A stretch of 64,000 nt of DNA from Methylotenera sp. (GCA_014378845.1 JACMNB010000051.1:43685-107684); one strand, 5' to 3'; shown: positions 41,700 through 51,718, counted from the stretch's first letter. Notes: generated from the sequence alone by a model not told the origin. Program-made: numbers and translations.

Positions 41700-42506
41700 T
41701 TAATTATCAGCGACTTGTCGAGAGCGTTCAAACAAACACACTGCTGCCGCTGCGGCTGCGTTTAGCGATTCCAAATTTTTACGCATCGGTATGCTAATTT
41801 GCTGGCTAGCTGCTTGAAGCGTTTTTGCGCTTAAGCCTACGCCTTCATTGCCAATGATAAATGCACACGGCTGCGTTAAGTCTTGTGCGTACAGTGATTG
41901 GCCTCGCATGGTAGCGGCGAAAGTATTGCCTGAAAAATTTTGCAGCGCGCTCACCATCTCTACGCCCTCAATAATTGGCACATAAAACTGCGCACCTTGG
42001 CCACCGCGCAAGGCTTTGGGCGACCACGCATCGGTGCAACCTTTGCTTAAATACACTGCTTGCACCCCCGCGCCAAGCGCTGTGCGCAGCATGCTGCCCA
42101 AATTGCCTGGGTCTTGAATATCTTCTAACATTAACGCAAATGTCACCTCGGCTGGCGGCGCAATTTGCGGCCAAGATTTTGGAATAGTAATGACAGCCAA
42201 AATGCCCGTACTATTAGCAACAGGGGTTAATTCGGCAAACATCAACGTTGGCAACATGATTGTGCTGACATGCTCTAGGTGTTGCATTAGCTGCGTCGCT
42301 TCAAGCGAGCTTTTGCCTTCTGGAATGATCATCAGCTCAGGCTCGGCTTGGTCAGTTCCAGCAAATGCTTGGCAATAGCTTTCAATTAAATGCACGCCGT
42401 CTAACAGCGTTTTGCCCTCAGCGCGGCGCTCGCGCGCACTATCGGCCAATTTCTTTTGGTATTTAAAAATTGGGTTGTCGCGTGAAGTGATGTGTTTAAA
42501 GGCCAT
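41700..42506 (-). CDS. TrmH/SpoU-family RNA 2'-O-methyltransferase
   Basis: ALMLEDIQDPGNLGSMLRTALGAGVQAVYLS, FIIGNEGVGLS, ISIPMRKNLESLNAAAAAAVCLFE. Confidence 0.93.
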   Translation of the reverse strand: MAFKHITSRDNPIFKYQKKLADSARERRAEGKTLLDGVHLIESYCQAFAGTDQAEPELMIIPEGKSSLEATQLMQHLEHVSTIMLPTLMFAELTPVANSTGILAVITIPKSWPQIAPPAEVTFALMLEDIQDPGNLGSMLRTALGAGVQAVYLSKGCTDAWSPKALRGGQGAQFYVPIIEGVEMVSALQNFSGNTFAATMRGQSLYAQDLTQPCAFIIGNEGVGLSAKTLQAASQQISIPMRKNLESLNAAAAAAVCLFERSRQVADN

Positions 42507-42645
42507 GGCTTACTTAGTTAACAATTGTTTACGTATTCTAACTTAGCCCGCTTGTTAATTCATAGGTTTGGGCGCAAATTAACGTTGCTTTTCCAAAATT
42601 TTAAATCAAAAATCCACAATTAATAAATAAATAGAGGAGCTTAAA

Positions 42646-43335
42646 ATGAATTTAACAAAACGGTCGGTTGCAGAATTAATTGGTACATTCTGGTTGGTAT
42701 TGGGTGGTTGCGGCAGCGCGGTATTAGCGGCGGGCATACCAGAGTTGGGCCTTGGTTATTTAGGCGTTTCATTGGCGTTTGGCTTAACCGTGGTCACCAT
42801 GGCTTATGCCATTGGCTATATTTCGGGTTGCCATTTAAACCCCGCCGTTTCAATTGGGTTGTTTGCAGGCGGCCGTTTTAAAGCATCAGAATTGCCGCAT
42901 TACATTATCGCGCAAGTGCTGGGCGCGATTTTGGCTTGCTTGGTCATTCGCGCCATTGCTGGCGGTGCAGAAGGCTACGCAGGCGGCTTAGCTAGCAACG
43001 GTTTTGGCGCGCACTCACCACATGGCTACAGCATGATGGCAGGCTTTATTTGCGAAGTGGTGATGACTGCCATGTTTTTATTCATCATTATGGGCGCAAC
43101 CGACAAACGTGCACCCGCAGGCTTAGCGCCGTTGGCGATTGGTTTAACACTAGCCTTAATTCACATGATTAGCATTCCTGTCACCAACACATCTGTTAAC
43201 CCAGCACGTAGCACAGGCCCTGCTTTGCTAGAAGGCGGCATTGCGCTTGATCAACTTTGGCTATTTTGGGTTGCCCCAATTATTGGCGCGGTAATTGGCG
43301 CGTTGATTTATAACTTTGTGTGTCATGACGATTAG
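42646..43335 (+). CDS. aqpZ: Aquaporin Z
   Basis: [45 protein letters not shown]. Confidence 0.96.
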   Translation: MNLTKRSVAELIGTFWLVLGGCGSAVLAAGIPELGLGYLGVSLAFGLTVVTMAYAIGYISGCHLNPAVSIGLFAGGRFKASELPHYIIAQVLGAILACLVIRAIAGGAEGYAGGLASNGFGAHSPHGYSMMAGFICEVVMTAMFLFIIMGATDKRAPAGLAPLAIGLTLALIHMISIPVTNTSVNPARSTGPALLEGGIALDQLWLFWVAPIIGAVIGALIYNFVCHDD

Positions 43336-43355
43336 GACGATTAAATAACACAAGT

Positions 43356-43417
43356 GTAGGAGCGAATTTTAAATCGCGAAGACGTAACAAAATTCGCGAT
43401 TTAAAAATCGCTCCTAC
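43356..43417. repeat. REPIN-like inverted repeat (GTAGGAGCG family)
   Basis: GTAGGAGCGAATTTTAAATCGCGAA ... TTCGCGATTTAAAAATCGCTCCTAC. Confidence 0.87.
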
Positions 43418-43423
43418 TAAAAC

Positions 43424-43453
43424 AAAAAAGCCCGCCTTGTGTGGGCTTTTTTT
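43424..43453 (+). terminator. Rho-independent terminator after aqpZ
   Basis: AAAAAAGCCCGCCTTGTGTGGGCTTTTTTT. Confidence 0.85.
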
Positions 43454-43471
43454 CACCTCACGCTATAATAC

Positions 43472-44206
43472 GTGATGACTAAAAAACTCGGCGCTACAAT
43501 TTCACTAGAACGCATCCTTAGCAAGCAAGGTTTTGGCACGCGTAAGCAATGTCGCATTATGATTATTAACGAAGAAATCACAGTGAACGGCGCACTTTGT
43601 GGTGACCCAGACACAACATTTTCGCCAGAAAATTTAAGTTTTACAGTAAAAGGTGAAGCGTGGGATTACAAAGAAAAATCCTATTTAATGATGCACAAAC
43701 CCAGCAATTACGAGTGCTCGCACAAAACCCAGCACCACCCGACTATTTACAGCTTGTTGCCACATCCTTTGGTGGTTAGAGATGTGCAATGTATCGGCCG
43801 ATTAGATGAAGATACCACTGGCTTGATTTTGATTTCTGACGATGGCCAATTTATTCACCGCATGAGCTCACCCAAGCACAAAGTGCCAAAAGTATATGAG
43901 GTAACTTGCAAACACGTGATGAGTGATGAGCAAATTGCCCATATTTTAAAAGGCGTAAAATTAATTGATGAACCCGCACCAATTGCCGCGCTAGCGTGCG
44001 AAAGAATAAGCGATAACGTGATTCACATGACACTGAGCGAGGGCAAATATCACCAAGTTAAGCGCATGGTAGCCGCCATTAGTAACCGCGTTGAAGGCTT
44101 AAAACGCATACAAATTGGTGCGCTAAAATTGCCTGATGATTTAAAGGTGGGCGAATGGCGCTGGTTGAGCGACAACGATATGAACAACTTAAGGAGCAAG
44201 GAATGA
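43472..44206 (+). CDS. rsuA: RsuA-family pseudouridine synthase with S4 domain
   Basis: S4 domain LERILSKQGFGTRKQCRIMIINEEITVNG; GRLDEDTTGLILISDDGQFIHRMSSPKHKVPKVYEV. Confidence 0.88.
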   Translation: MMTKKLGATISLERILSKQGFGTRKQCRIMIINEEITVNGALCGDPDTTFSPENLSFTVKGEAWDYKEKSYLMMHKPSNYECSHKTQHHPTIYSLLPHPLVVRDVQCIGRLDEDTTGLILISDDGQFIHRMSSPKHKVPKVYEVTCKHVMSDEQIAHILKGVKLIDEPAPIAALACERISDNVIHMTLSEGKYHQVKRMVAAISNRVEGLKRIQIGALKLPDDLKVGEWRWLSDNDMNNLRSKE

Positions 44207-44736
44207 ATCTGAAAAAATCATTCATTATATTATTAAGTTTTTTGATTGCTGCTTGCATGGGTGTGCCAAGCAATGTAAAAGTGGTCGATAATATCAATGC
44301 AAATCAATACCTTGGCACTTGGTACGAAATCGCGCGGCTAGATCAATCGTTTGAACGCGGCTTAGAAAAAATTAGCGCAACCTACAGTTTAAAAGATGAT
44401 GGTGGCATTAAAGTGCTTAACCGCGGCTTTAATGTCAAGCAAAATGAATGGAAAGAAGCCGAAGGTAAAGCGTACTTTGTGGATGCTGCAAATGCTAATA
44501 AAACCAATACTGGCAAGCTAAAGGTGAGCTTTTTTGGGCCATTTTACGGCGCATATAACATTATTGCGCTAGATGCCAATTACCAACACGTGATGATTTG
44601 CGGGCCAGATAAAAGCTATTTATGGATACTTTCCCGTACGCCACAACTGGCTGAGCCGATTAAGCAAGGCTTAATCGCGCAAGCCAAAGCGCTTGGGTTT
44701 GCGACGGATAAACTGATTTACGTCAAGCACAACTAA
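44203..44736 (+). CDS. blc: Lipocalin family lipoprotein (Blc-like)
   Basis: Lipobox LLSFLIAAC; NQYLGTWYEIARLDQSFERGL; GPFYGAYNIIALD. ATGA overlap with the preceding gene. Confidence 0.92.
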   Translation: MNLKKSFIILLSFLIAACMGVPSNVKVVDNINANQYLGTWYEIARLDQSFERGLEKISATYSLKDDGGIKVLNRGFNVKQNEWKEAEGKAYFVDAANANKTNTGKLKVSFFGPFYGAYNIIALDANYQHVMICGPDKSYLWILSRTPQLAEPIKQGLIAQAKALGFATDKLIYVKHN

Positions 44737-44794
44737 TTTATTTCTAAAGAGACCTTTGCACGAATACCGTTTTAACCAAAAAATCTCTCAACTC

Positions 44795-44986
44795 GTCATT
44801 CCAGCGGAGGCTGGGATCCAGGCAGGCAACATACCAACAACTCTTGCTAGCGCCAAAAAAAAGTGAAAATTTAAATTTTTGAACTCTAAATCAATAGGTT
44901 AAATATTGAATTACCAGCTTAGCTCACTTAACTTTTTCACAAAAAATTGTACCTTGACTGGATTCCAGCCTCCGCCGGAATGAAAA
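44795..44986. repeat. MITE/REPIN-like element with ~26 bp terminal inverted repeats
   Basis: GTCATTCCAGCGGAGGCTGGGATCCAGGCAGG ... ACCTTGACTGGATTCCAGCCTCCGCCGGAATGA. Confidence 0.8.
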
Positions 44987-45049
44987 ATTTATGTTACATT
45001 TTTGAAAAGTGATACTTGAATATGTCTCGTGCAAAGGTGTCCAAAAGTT

Positions 45050-45916
45050 TTATTTCTTGAGTGCGCTTAATTTAAAACCCGCTTTTTTAAATGCCGCAAT
45101 TAGGCCGTTATCGCCAGCCAAGTGCGATGCGCCAACCGCAATAAACACGGGCTTTTCGTTAGCCACTGGAATCGCGCGCTGTGCCATCACCACATTACGT
45201 TCATCCAACAATTTAACACGCATTTTTGCCCAAATTTCTTTGGGTAGCATGCCGCCTGTAATTTGCTCGTCCAGCGCGCTGACTTTATCACTATCACCAT
45301 TTAAATAAGCGGTCATTAATCGCTCGAAATCGGCCTCTTTTTGTTGTGGCGTGCGTTTTAATACAGCGCGTAACATCACCATTTGTTCATCCATACTAAA
45401 CGCATCCATAATGCTAAAATGCTCAACGCTACTTTCCAAGCCTTTGATTTCTTTGCCAAAATCTTCTGATTTAGTCATCAGCAAATTGTCTTGCGCAAAC
45501 TCAGTTTGTGGCTTGGGCAAATCGAAAACAACAGCCAGCAACCACGGTTTCATTTGCATTGCCGCGCCAAGATGCATAACATGAAAATCGGCCAAGTCGC
45601 GCACTTGGTCAAACTCAGCTTGCGTGAGTAAACTCGGCAAACTAGCGTCTTTCATCATAAAAATACTGGGGTCTTGAGTCGGTTCAGCTTCCATCATAAA
45701 CGTGTCCACGCTTTTCATGGCTTCTAACATTTTTGGTGTCATGTCAGACACACGATTATCATCGGTATGCATGGTGCCAAACAGATAACTGGTTTTACCT
45801 GTGGGTGATTCTAGCTTCCAAAATAAGCCTTTTTCGGTGGCAAAGGCAGCGATGGAAAAACATAAAAATAGAATTGCCGTGATTAGGTGGAAACCATGTT
45901 TGCGAAATTTAGCCAT
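45050..45916 (-). CDS. TraB/GumN family protein
   Basis: LFWKLESPTGKTSYLFGTMHTDDNRV...IAVGASHLAGDNGLIAAFKKAGFKL. Confidence 0.93.
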   Translation of the reverse strand: MAKFRKHGFHLITAILFLCFSIAAFATEKGLFWKLESPTGKTSYLFGTMHTDDNRVSDMTPKMLEAMKSVDTFMMEAEPTQDPSIFMMKDASLPSLLTQAEFDQVRDLADFHVMHLGAAMQMKPWLLAVVFDLPKPQTEFAQDNLLMTKSEDFGKEIKGLESSVEHFSIMDAFSMDEQMVMLRAVLKRTPQQKEADFERLMTAYLNGDSDKVSALDEQITGGMLPKEIWAKMRVKLLDERNVVMAQRAIPVANEKPVFIAVGASHLAGDNGLIAAFKKAGFKLSALKK

Positions 45917-45988
45917 GCTGCGCCTTTAATGAATGTAATGAAACAATGACTTCGCAAGATGATATTTGGTTCAGATTAGTTGGTTTTT

Positions 45989-46064
45989 GTAGGAGCGGCT
46001 TTCAGCCGCGAACCAATACTTATTAACTTTACAAATCCTGTTCGGGGCTGCAAGCCCCTCCTAC
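45989..46064. repeat. REPIN-like inverted repeat ending 2 bp from the ygiQ stop
   Basis: GTAGGAGCGGCTTTCAGCCGCGAA ... TTCGGGGCTGCAAGCCCCTCCTAC. Confidence 0.85.
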
Positions 46065-46066
46065 CA

Positions 46067-48253
46067 TTAATGCGCTTTTTTAGCCTTGCTAAAAACAGGT
46101 CTAGCAGCATTCTTAAAGTTATTAAAGGCTTTTGGCAACACTTTTGGCTTAAACACACTGCCGTCCGATTGCCGCACAGTGCCCATCACCGCAGGCTGAA
46201 AGGCTGGCACCAAATGCTTTTTGCTATTGCCAATTAAATCCGCCCTGCCCATTTTTTTAAGCGCTTCACGCAGCATCGGCCAGTTAGCAGGATCGTGATA
46301 ACGGATGAAAGCCTTATGCAGCTTGCGCTGAGTGCCACTTTTAGGAACAGCGACACTCTCAGAATCTGCCGTTACCTTGCGTAACGGGTTTTTACCGCTG
46401 TGATACATGGCAGTCGCCATTGCCATTGGCGTGGGCGTAAAGTTCTGCACTTGGTCTAACCTAAATTCATATTTTTTTAACCACAGCGCTAAATTCAGCA
46501 TGTCATCATCGGTGGTGCCAGGGTGCGATGCGATAAAGTAGGGAATTAAATACTGTTTTTTGCCGACTTCTGCACTGAATTTTTCAAACATGGCTTTAAA
46601 TTCGTCATACGCGCCCATGCCTGGCTTCATCATCTTGCTTAAGACATTTTCCTCAGAGTGTTCTGGTGCGATTTTTAAATAGCCACCCACATGATGTTGC
46701 ACTAGCTCTTTGACGTATTCTGGCGATTTAACCGCCAAGTCATAACGTAAACCACTGCCGATTAAAATCTTTTTAACGCCTTTAATCGCGCGGGCTTTGC
46801 GATACAGCTGAATCAACGCACTATGGTCAGTGTTTAAATTTTCGCAAATACCTGGGTAAACACAGCTAAGTTTACGGCACGATTGCTCGATTTTTTCGCT
46901 TTTACACGCAATGCGATACATATTGGCGGTTGGCCCGCCAAGGTCAGAAATCACGCCCGTAAAGCCATCCACTTTATCGCGAATTTCTTCGACTTCTTTC
47001 AAAATCGATTCTTCACTGCGGCTTTGAATAATGCGGCCTTCATGCTCGGTAATGCTGCAAAACGTACAACCGCCAAAGCAGCCGCGCATAATGTTCACAC
47101 TAAACCGAATCATCTCCCACGCGGGGATTTTTGCTTTGCCATAGATTGGATGCGGCGCACGCGCATAAGGCATGTCGTACACATAATCCATCTCTTTTGT
47201 CGTCAACGGAATTGGCGGTGGGTTCAGCCAAACTTCGCGGTCACCATGCTTTTGCACTAAGGCGCGCGCATTGCCAGGGTTGGCTTCCAAATGAAGAACT
47301 CTAGAAGCGTGAGCATATAAAATTGGGTCTTTTGAAACTTCTTCGTAATCAGGCAAACGCACCACCTGCTTGCTACGATCTGCCTTAGGTTTGCGCACAA
47401 TTTCGATGGCTTTTGTGCCTTCTGGTAAAGCTGGTTTTGCGCTGCTTTCTTCCGTTGCGCAACTCGCATCTGCCTTGCCCATCTTCATTTCATAAGGGTC
47501 AATGGCTTTATCAATCGTGCCTGGGCGGTCTAACTTGGTGCTTTCAATCTCGTCCCAGCCTTCGGGTATGGCTTTGAGTAAAAACGCGGTGCCGCGAATA
47601 TCTTGAATATCCGCCACTTTTTCGCCTTTGGCGATGCGGTGGCTCAACTCAACCAGCGCGCGTTCTGCATTGCCGAACAGCAAAATATCGGCTTTAGAAT
47701 CTACTAAAATACTGCGGCGAACCTTGTCACTCCAGTAATCGTAATGCGCGATGCGGCGCAAACTGGCTTCGATACTACCAATAACAAGCGGCACTTGGCT
47801 ATAAGCCTCGCGACAGCGTTGGGAGTACACCAGCACCGCCCTATCTGGCCGTTTATTAGGCGCGGCATCTGGCGTATAGGCATCGTCACTACGGATTTTG
47901 CGGTCGGCGGTGTAGCGATTCACCATGCTATCCATATTGCCAGCAGTAATACCAAAATATAAATTCGGTTTGCCAAGCGTTTTAAATGCTTTGGCGTCCG
48001 TCCAATCGGGCTGCGCGATAATACCGACGCGGAAACCCTGCGCCTCAAGCAATCGCCCTACTAGCGCCATGCCAAAACTGGGATGATCGATATAGCAATC
48101 GCCCGTCACCAAAATAATATCGCAAGAATCCCAACCCAATTCATCCATCTCGGCGCGACTCATCGGTAACATTTTGGCCGTGCCAAAGCGTTTCGCCCAA
48201 TACGGGCGATAGGTGTGGATCGGTTTGGTTAGATTGTTGGTGTAAATTTCCAT
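46067..48253 (-). CDS. ygiQ: YgiQ family radical SAM protein
   Basis: 728 aa; [34 protein letters not shown]. Confidence 0.96.
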   Translation of the reverse strand: MEIYTNNLTKPIHTYRPYWAKRFGTAKMLPMSRAEMDELGWDSCDIILVTGDCYIDHPSFGMALVGRLLEAQGFRVGIIAQPDWTDAKAFKTLGKPNLYFGITAGNMDSMVNRYTADRKIRSDDAYTPDAAPNKRPDRAVLVYSQRCREAYSQVPLVIGSIEASLRRIAHYDYWSDKVRRSILVDSKADILLFGNAERALVELSHRIAKGEKVADIQDIRGTAFLLKAIPEGWDEIESTKLDRPGTIDKAIDPYEMKMGKADASCATEESSAKPALPEGTKAIEIVRKPKADRSKQVVRLPDYEEVSKDPILYAHASRVLHLEANPGNARALVQKHGDREVWLNPPPIPLTTKEMDYVYDMPYARAPHPIYGKAKIPAWEMIRFSVNIMRGCFGGCTFCSITEHEGRIIQSRSEESILKEVEEIRDKVDGFTGVISDLGGPTANMYRIACKSEKIEQSCRKLSCVYPGICENLNTDHSALIQLYRKARAIKGVKKILIGSGLRYDLAVKSPEYVKELVQHHVGGYLKIAPEHSEENVLSKMMKPGMGAYDEFKAMFEKFSAEVGKKQYLIPYFIASHPGTTDDDMLNLALWLKKYEFRLDQVQNFTPTPMAMATAMYHSGKNPLRKVTADSESVAVPKSGTQRKLHKAFIRYHDPANWPMLREALKKMGRADLIGNSKKHLVPAFQPAVMGTVRQSDGSVFKPKVLPKAFNNFKNAARPVFSKAKKAH

Positions 48254-48375
48254 GGAAGACTAATTGAATAGCAAAGCAAGAATTAAGCATTCGCATTTTA
48301 CGCGGTAATGATTTGATTAAAAAGCTTTTTTAATATGAATTGTGTAAGTGCTGGCTTAAGAATATCATACTTAGT

Positions 48376-49104
48376 ATGAATAAAATTACTGATAAAACAA
48401 CATACGCAGTTTCGGGCATGACCTGCGGCGGCTGCGTAGCCCGCGTTAAAGCAGCGTTGAGTCAATTTTCAGCAGATGTAAAAGTAACTTTAGAGCCGCC
48501 GCAAGCGGTGTTAAGCGCACCCAGCGTTGACATTTCCGCACTCAATACCGCGCTTATTACAGCCGGAAACTACCAACTTAGTGAAATAAGCAATGCCCCA
48601 ATTATTGCCAACGGCGTTAGTGAAAAAAACAGTTGGTTTACCACCTATAAGCCCTTAATATTGGTTTTTGCATACATTCTATTGGTAACTTTAGCCGCAG
48701 AATATTCTGCTGGCAGTTTTGAATTACACCGTTTTATGCCCAACTTTATGGCGGGCTTTTTCTTGGTTTTCTCGTTTTTTAAAATGCTCGATTTAGCAGG
48801 TTTCGCCAATAGTTATAGCATGTACGATATGCTTGCCAAGCGCTTTTCGGCATATGGTTATATTTACCCATTTATCGAGCTGGGCCTAGGAACCTCGTAT
48901 CTATTGGGCTACACGCCGATGCTGATTAATCTTCTCACGCTAATTGTGATGGCGTTTTCTAGTATTGGCGTGATTTTGGCGGTAATGAATAAACAAAAAA
49001 TTAAATGCGCTTGCCTTGGCACGGGGTTTAATTTACCCATGACCACGGTGACGATTATCGAAGATTTGCTGATGGCTGGCATGGCGGCCTGGATGTTAAT
49101 TTAA
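48376..49104 (+). CDS. Heavy-metal-associated (HMA) domain fused to MauE/DoxX-like membrane protein
   Basis: TYAVSGMTCGGCVARVKAAL (HMA CxxC) plus four-TM segment with KIKCACLGTGFNLPMTTVTIIEDLLM. Confidence 0.82.
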   Translation: MNKITDKTTYAVSGMTCGGCVARVKAALSQFSADVKVTLEPPQAVLSAPSVDISALNTALITAGNYQLSEISNAPIIANGVSEKNSWFTTYKPLILVFAYILLVTLAAEYSAGSFELHRFMPNFMAGFFLVFSFFKMLDLAGFANSYSMYDMLAKRFSAYGYIYPFIELGLGTSYLLGYTPMLINLLTLIVMAFSSIGVILAVMNKQKIKCACLGTGFNLPMTTVTIIEDLLMAGMAAWMLI

Positions 49105-49140
49105 TTTCAAAATCTTATAAATATCCGCTCGTCTAGAAAT

Positions 49141-49196
49141 CCGCTGTTGGTGAGCTTGTCGAACCATGTGACCTTCGACAAGCTCAGGCCGAACGG
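49141..49196. repeat. Inverted repeat of the GAGCTTGTCGAA/TTCGACAAGCTC type
   Basis: CCGCTGTTGGTGAGCTTGTCGAACC ... CCTTCGACAAGCTCAGGCCGAACGG. Confidence 0.85.
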
Positions 49197-49217
49197 AAAT
49201 AATTGAAGTTATAAAAT

Positions 49218-49901
49218 ATGAGCAATAGCTATTATCAGCTTAGCGCAGGCCGAGTGGCGGCAATTGAGGGTGATTGCGATTTTCCACCATTAGAAAACGC
49301 CTTAATCGAACCCAACGGTTTAATTGCAATTGGCGGCGATTTGTCTGCCGCGCGGCTGATAAATGCTTATAGCTTAGGTATTTTTCCGTGGTACAACGCG
49401 GGCGATCCAATCATGTGGTTTAGCCCAAATCCGCGCATGGTGCTGTATCCTGCCGAGCTAAAAATATCAAACTCGCTTAAAAAAACCATTAATCGTAATG
49501 CCTTTGAAACACGCATTAACACTAGCTTTTCAGCGGTGATTGCTGCTTGCGGTAAAATACCCAGAAACAATCAAGCCGGCACTTGGATTACCGATGAAAT
49601 GGTTGCCGCCTACTGCCAATTACACGCACTTGGCTACGCAATGTGCGCCGAGGCTTGGCAAGATGGTCAATTGGTTGGCGGCTGTTATGGCATAAAAATT
49701 GGCCGCATGTTTTATGGTGAAAGCATGTTTCATACGCAAACTGACGCCAGCAAAGTTGCTTTTGTAAGTTTAGTTAATTGTCTTATTAATCAACAGGTTG
49801 AACTGATAGATTGTCAAATGAAAACACCGCTTTTGTCCAGCTTTGGCGGCCGCGAGATACCGCGCGACGAATTTATCAATAATTTAACCCATTTGTTGTA
49901 G
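49218..49901 (+). CDS. aat: Leucyl/phenylalanyl-tRNA--protein transferase
   Basis: FPPLENALIEPNGLIAIGGDLSAARLINAYSLGIFPWYNAGDPIMWFSPNPRMVL. Confidence 0.97.
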   Translation: MSNSYYQLSAGRVAAIEGDCDFPPLENALIEPNGLIAIGGDLSAARLINAYSLGIFPWYNAGDPIMWFSPNPRMVLYPAELKISNSLKKTINRNAFETRINTSFSAVIAACGKIPRNNQAGTWITDEMVAAYCQLHALGYAMCAEAWQDGQLVGGCYGIKIGRMFYGESMFHTQTDASKVAFVSLVNCLINQQVELIDCQMKTPLLSSFGGREIPRDEFINNLTHLL

Positions 49902-49965
49902 GAGCAGATTTATCCGCGATGACTGCCTACTTTCACAATTGCATCGCGGATAAATCCGCTCCTAC
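49898..49965. repeat. REPIN-like inverted repeat overlapping the aat stop codon
   Basis: GTAGGAGCAGATTTATCCGCGAT ... ATCGCGGATAAATCCGCTCCTAC. Confidence 0.88.
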
Positions 49966-49988
49966 AAGTTTAGCGCTATAATTTACTC

Positions 49989-50738
49989 ATGACACTTCCA
50001 TCTGAGCCCGCCTTACATAAACTACAGTTTTACGTCACCACTCCCTATGCTTGCGGTTATTTGCCCAATCAACTCGCCCAAAGCTTAATTGCCACGCCGC
50101 ATCACTTGGTGGATGCGAATCTTTATAGCGGCCTTATACAGCAAGGCTTTCGGCGCAGTGGCAAGTTTGCTTACAGACCCCACTGCGAAAACTGTAACGC
50201 CTGTATAGCGGTGCGCGTTGTGCTGCCAGATTTTTTGCCTAATCGCAGCCAAAAACGTGCTTTTAAACAGCATGCAGACTTAACTGCGCGCGTAATGCCG
50301 CTTGGGTATCACGATAGTCATTTTGGGCTCTACACTACCTATCAAGCCGCGCGCCACCCCGATGAACATGTAAAAAAACAAGCCGAAGCGCACCGCACGG
50401 CACACATTCAAAACGAGGCCGATGAATACCGCCACTTTTTGTGCCAAAGCAACGTTGAATCTTTAATGGTGGAGTTTAGCGACGCCAACAATCAGGTTAA
50501 AATTGTCAGCGTGATTGATATTGTTAATGATGGCGTATCGGCTGTTTATACGTTTTACGATACAACACAAACTAAAGCGAGCTATGGCACTTATTCTATT
50601 ATGTGGTTAATTGAGTGGACAAACATGCTTGGCTTACCTTACTTTTACTTAGGTTATTGGATAGCCGAAAGCCAAAAAATGGCTTATAAACAAGCATTTA
50701 AACCGCAAGAAAAGCTGATTGATGGTGAGTGGATTTAG
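49989..50738 (+). CDS. bpt: Bpt/Ate-type aminoacyl-tRNA--protein transferase
   Basis: YVTTPYACGYLPNQLAQSLIATPHHLVDANLYSGLIQQGFRRSGKFAYRPHCENCNACIAVRV. Confidence 0.95.
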   Translation: MTLPSEPALHKLQFYVTTPYACGYLPNQLAQSLIATPHHLVDANLYSGLIQQGFRRSGKFAYRPHCENCNACIAVRVVLPDFLPNRSQKRAFKQHADLTARVMPLGYHDSHFGLYTTYQAARHPDEHVKKQAEAHRTAHIQNEADEYRHFLCQSNVESLMVEFSDANNQVKIVSVIDIVNDGVSAVYTFYDTTQTKASYGTYSIMWLIEWTNMLGLPYFYLGYWIAESQKMAYKQAFKPQEKLIDGEWI

Positions 50739-51631
50739 TATTTCATCGCCATTAAATCGTCAATTGCAAGTTGACTAATCTCAATTTTCACGCCTAATTC
50801 TGTCGGTTTACGGCCTAGTAAAATGGGCAACATATTCAGCGCAGGCACGTTATGGCCTTGCATCAATTCAAAGTGGCCAAATGATAGCGGCGTGCAAGCT
50901 AACACATCAAAAACATGGCTGGCCAAGCGCACAATTAACTTTGGCATCGCCAATTGCTGCGCGGGGTTTAGCCTATTTACCGCGCGCAATTTGGCTAAAT
51001 ATTGTGGAATCGTCATCTCGTCACTACCGCCAAGCTCAATTATTGATGGCCATTTTTCTGCCTTTAAGCACAATTTAGCCACTGCTTCACCTAAATCGGT
51101 CACTTGCAGCGGCGCAACTAAACCTTTGCTTTGCATCACAAATTGTAGCGGCCATGCGGCCACACGCCTAAACCATTTGGCGCCATAGCCCCCTTCTCCA
51201 TCTAGCAGGCTTGGCCTTACAATGATCGCATTTGCGCCGCTGGCCAAAATGGCTTGTTCGCCCCAATATTTGCTAGTAATAAAGCCACTTTTTGCACACG
51301 CCGATAAACCAATGGCTGATATTTGAATCAGCTTAATACCAGTTTGGGCGCAAGCATCGGCAAGGCTTTCAACCGAAAATGTGTGAATTTTAGCGTAACT
51401 TTCACCTTTTCTTTCGCGCAAAATACCAACTGAATTCACCACTACATCAAAGCCCTTAATGACAGAAAGCCAATCGTCGGCTTGCTGCATATTTTGCATT
51501 TTTACTGGTAGCTGACTGTTTTGCTTAACCGCTTTACGACTGCCAATTACCACCTGTGCACCTTGTAATTGCAGTTTGGCGACAATATTGCGCCCAATAA
51601 AGCCATTACCACCCAATACTAAAACTCTCAT
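50735..51631 (-). CDS. NAD(P)-binding protein, NDUFA9-like epimerase family
   Basis: MRVLVLGGNGFIGRNIVAKLQLQGAQVVIGSR. Confidence 0.88.
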   Translation of the reverse strand: MRVLVLGGNGFIGRNIVAKLQLQGAQVVIGSRKAVKQNSQLPVKMQNMQQADDWLSVIKGFDVVVNSVGILRERKGESYAKIHTFSVESLADACAQTGIKLIQISAIGLSACAKSGFITSKYWGEQAILASGANAIIVRPSLLDGEGGYGAKWFRRVAAWPLQFVMQSKGLVAPLQVTDLGEAVAKLCLKAEKWPSIIELGGSDEMTIPQYLAKLRAVNRLNPAQQLAMPKLIVRLASHVFDVLACTPLSFGHFELMQGHNVPALNMLPILLGRKPTELGVKIEISQLAIDDLMAMKY

Positions 51632-51680
51632 GCAACCCCTTTCATTTAACGGTGTAAATAGATTTTTGGTAATTTCTTTT

Positions 51681-51718
51681 ATTTCTGTATTGACAGAAAT
51701 ATATGACAGATGTGATAA
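51681..51718 (+). promoter_or_regulatory. Putative sigma70 promoter with overlapping inverted repeat, upstream of the GbsR/MarR-like regulator
   Basis: TTGACA (51690-51695), 17 bp spacer, TGATAA (51713-51718); inverted repeat ATTTCTG-TATTGA-CAGAAAT overlaps the -35. Confidence 0.55.

Noticed and set aside
29355-49965. Spaced inverted repeats as a CRISPR array
   Set aside because: Copies are dispersed over 20 kb, are palindromic REPIN-like units, and have no regular spacer structure or cas genes.
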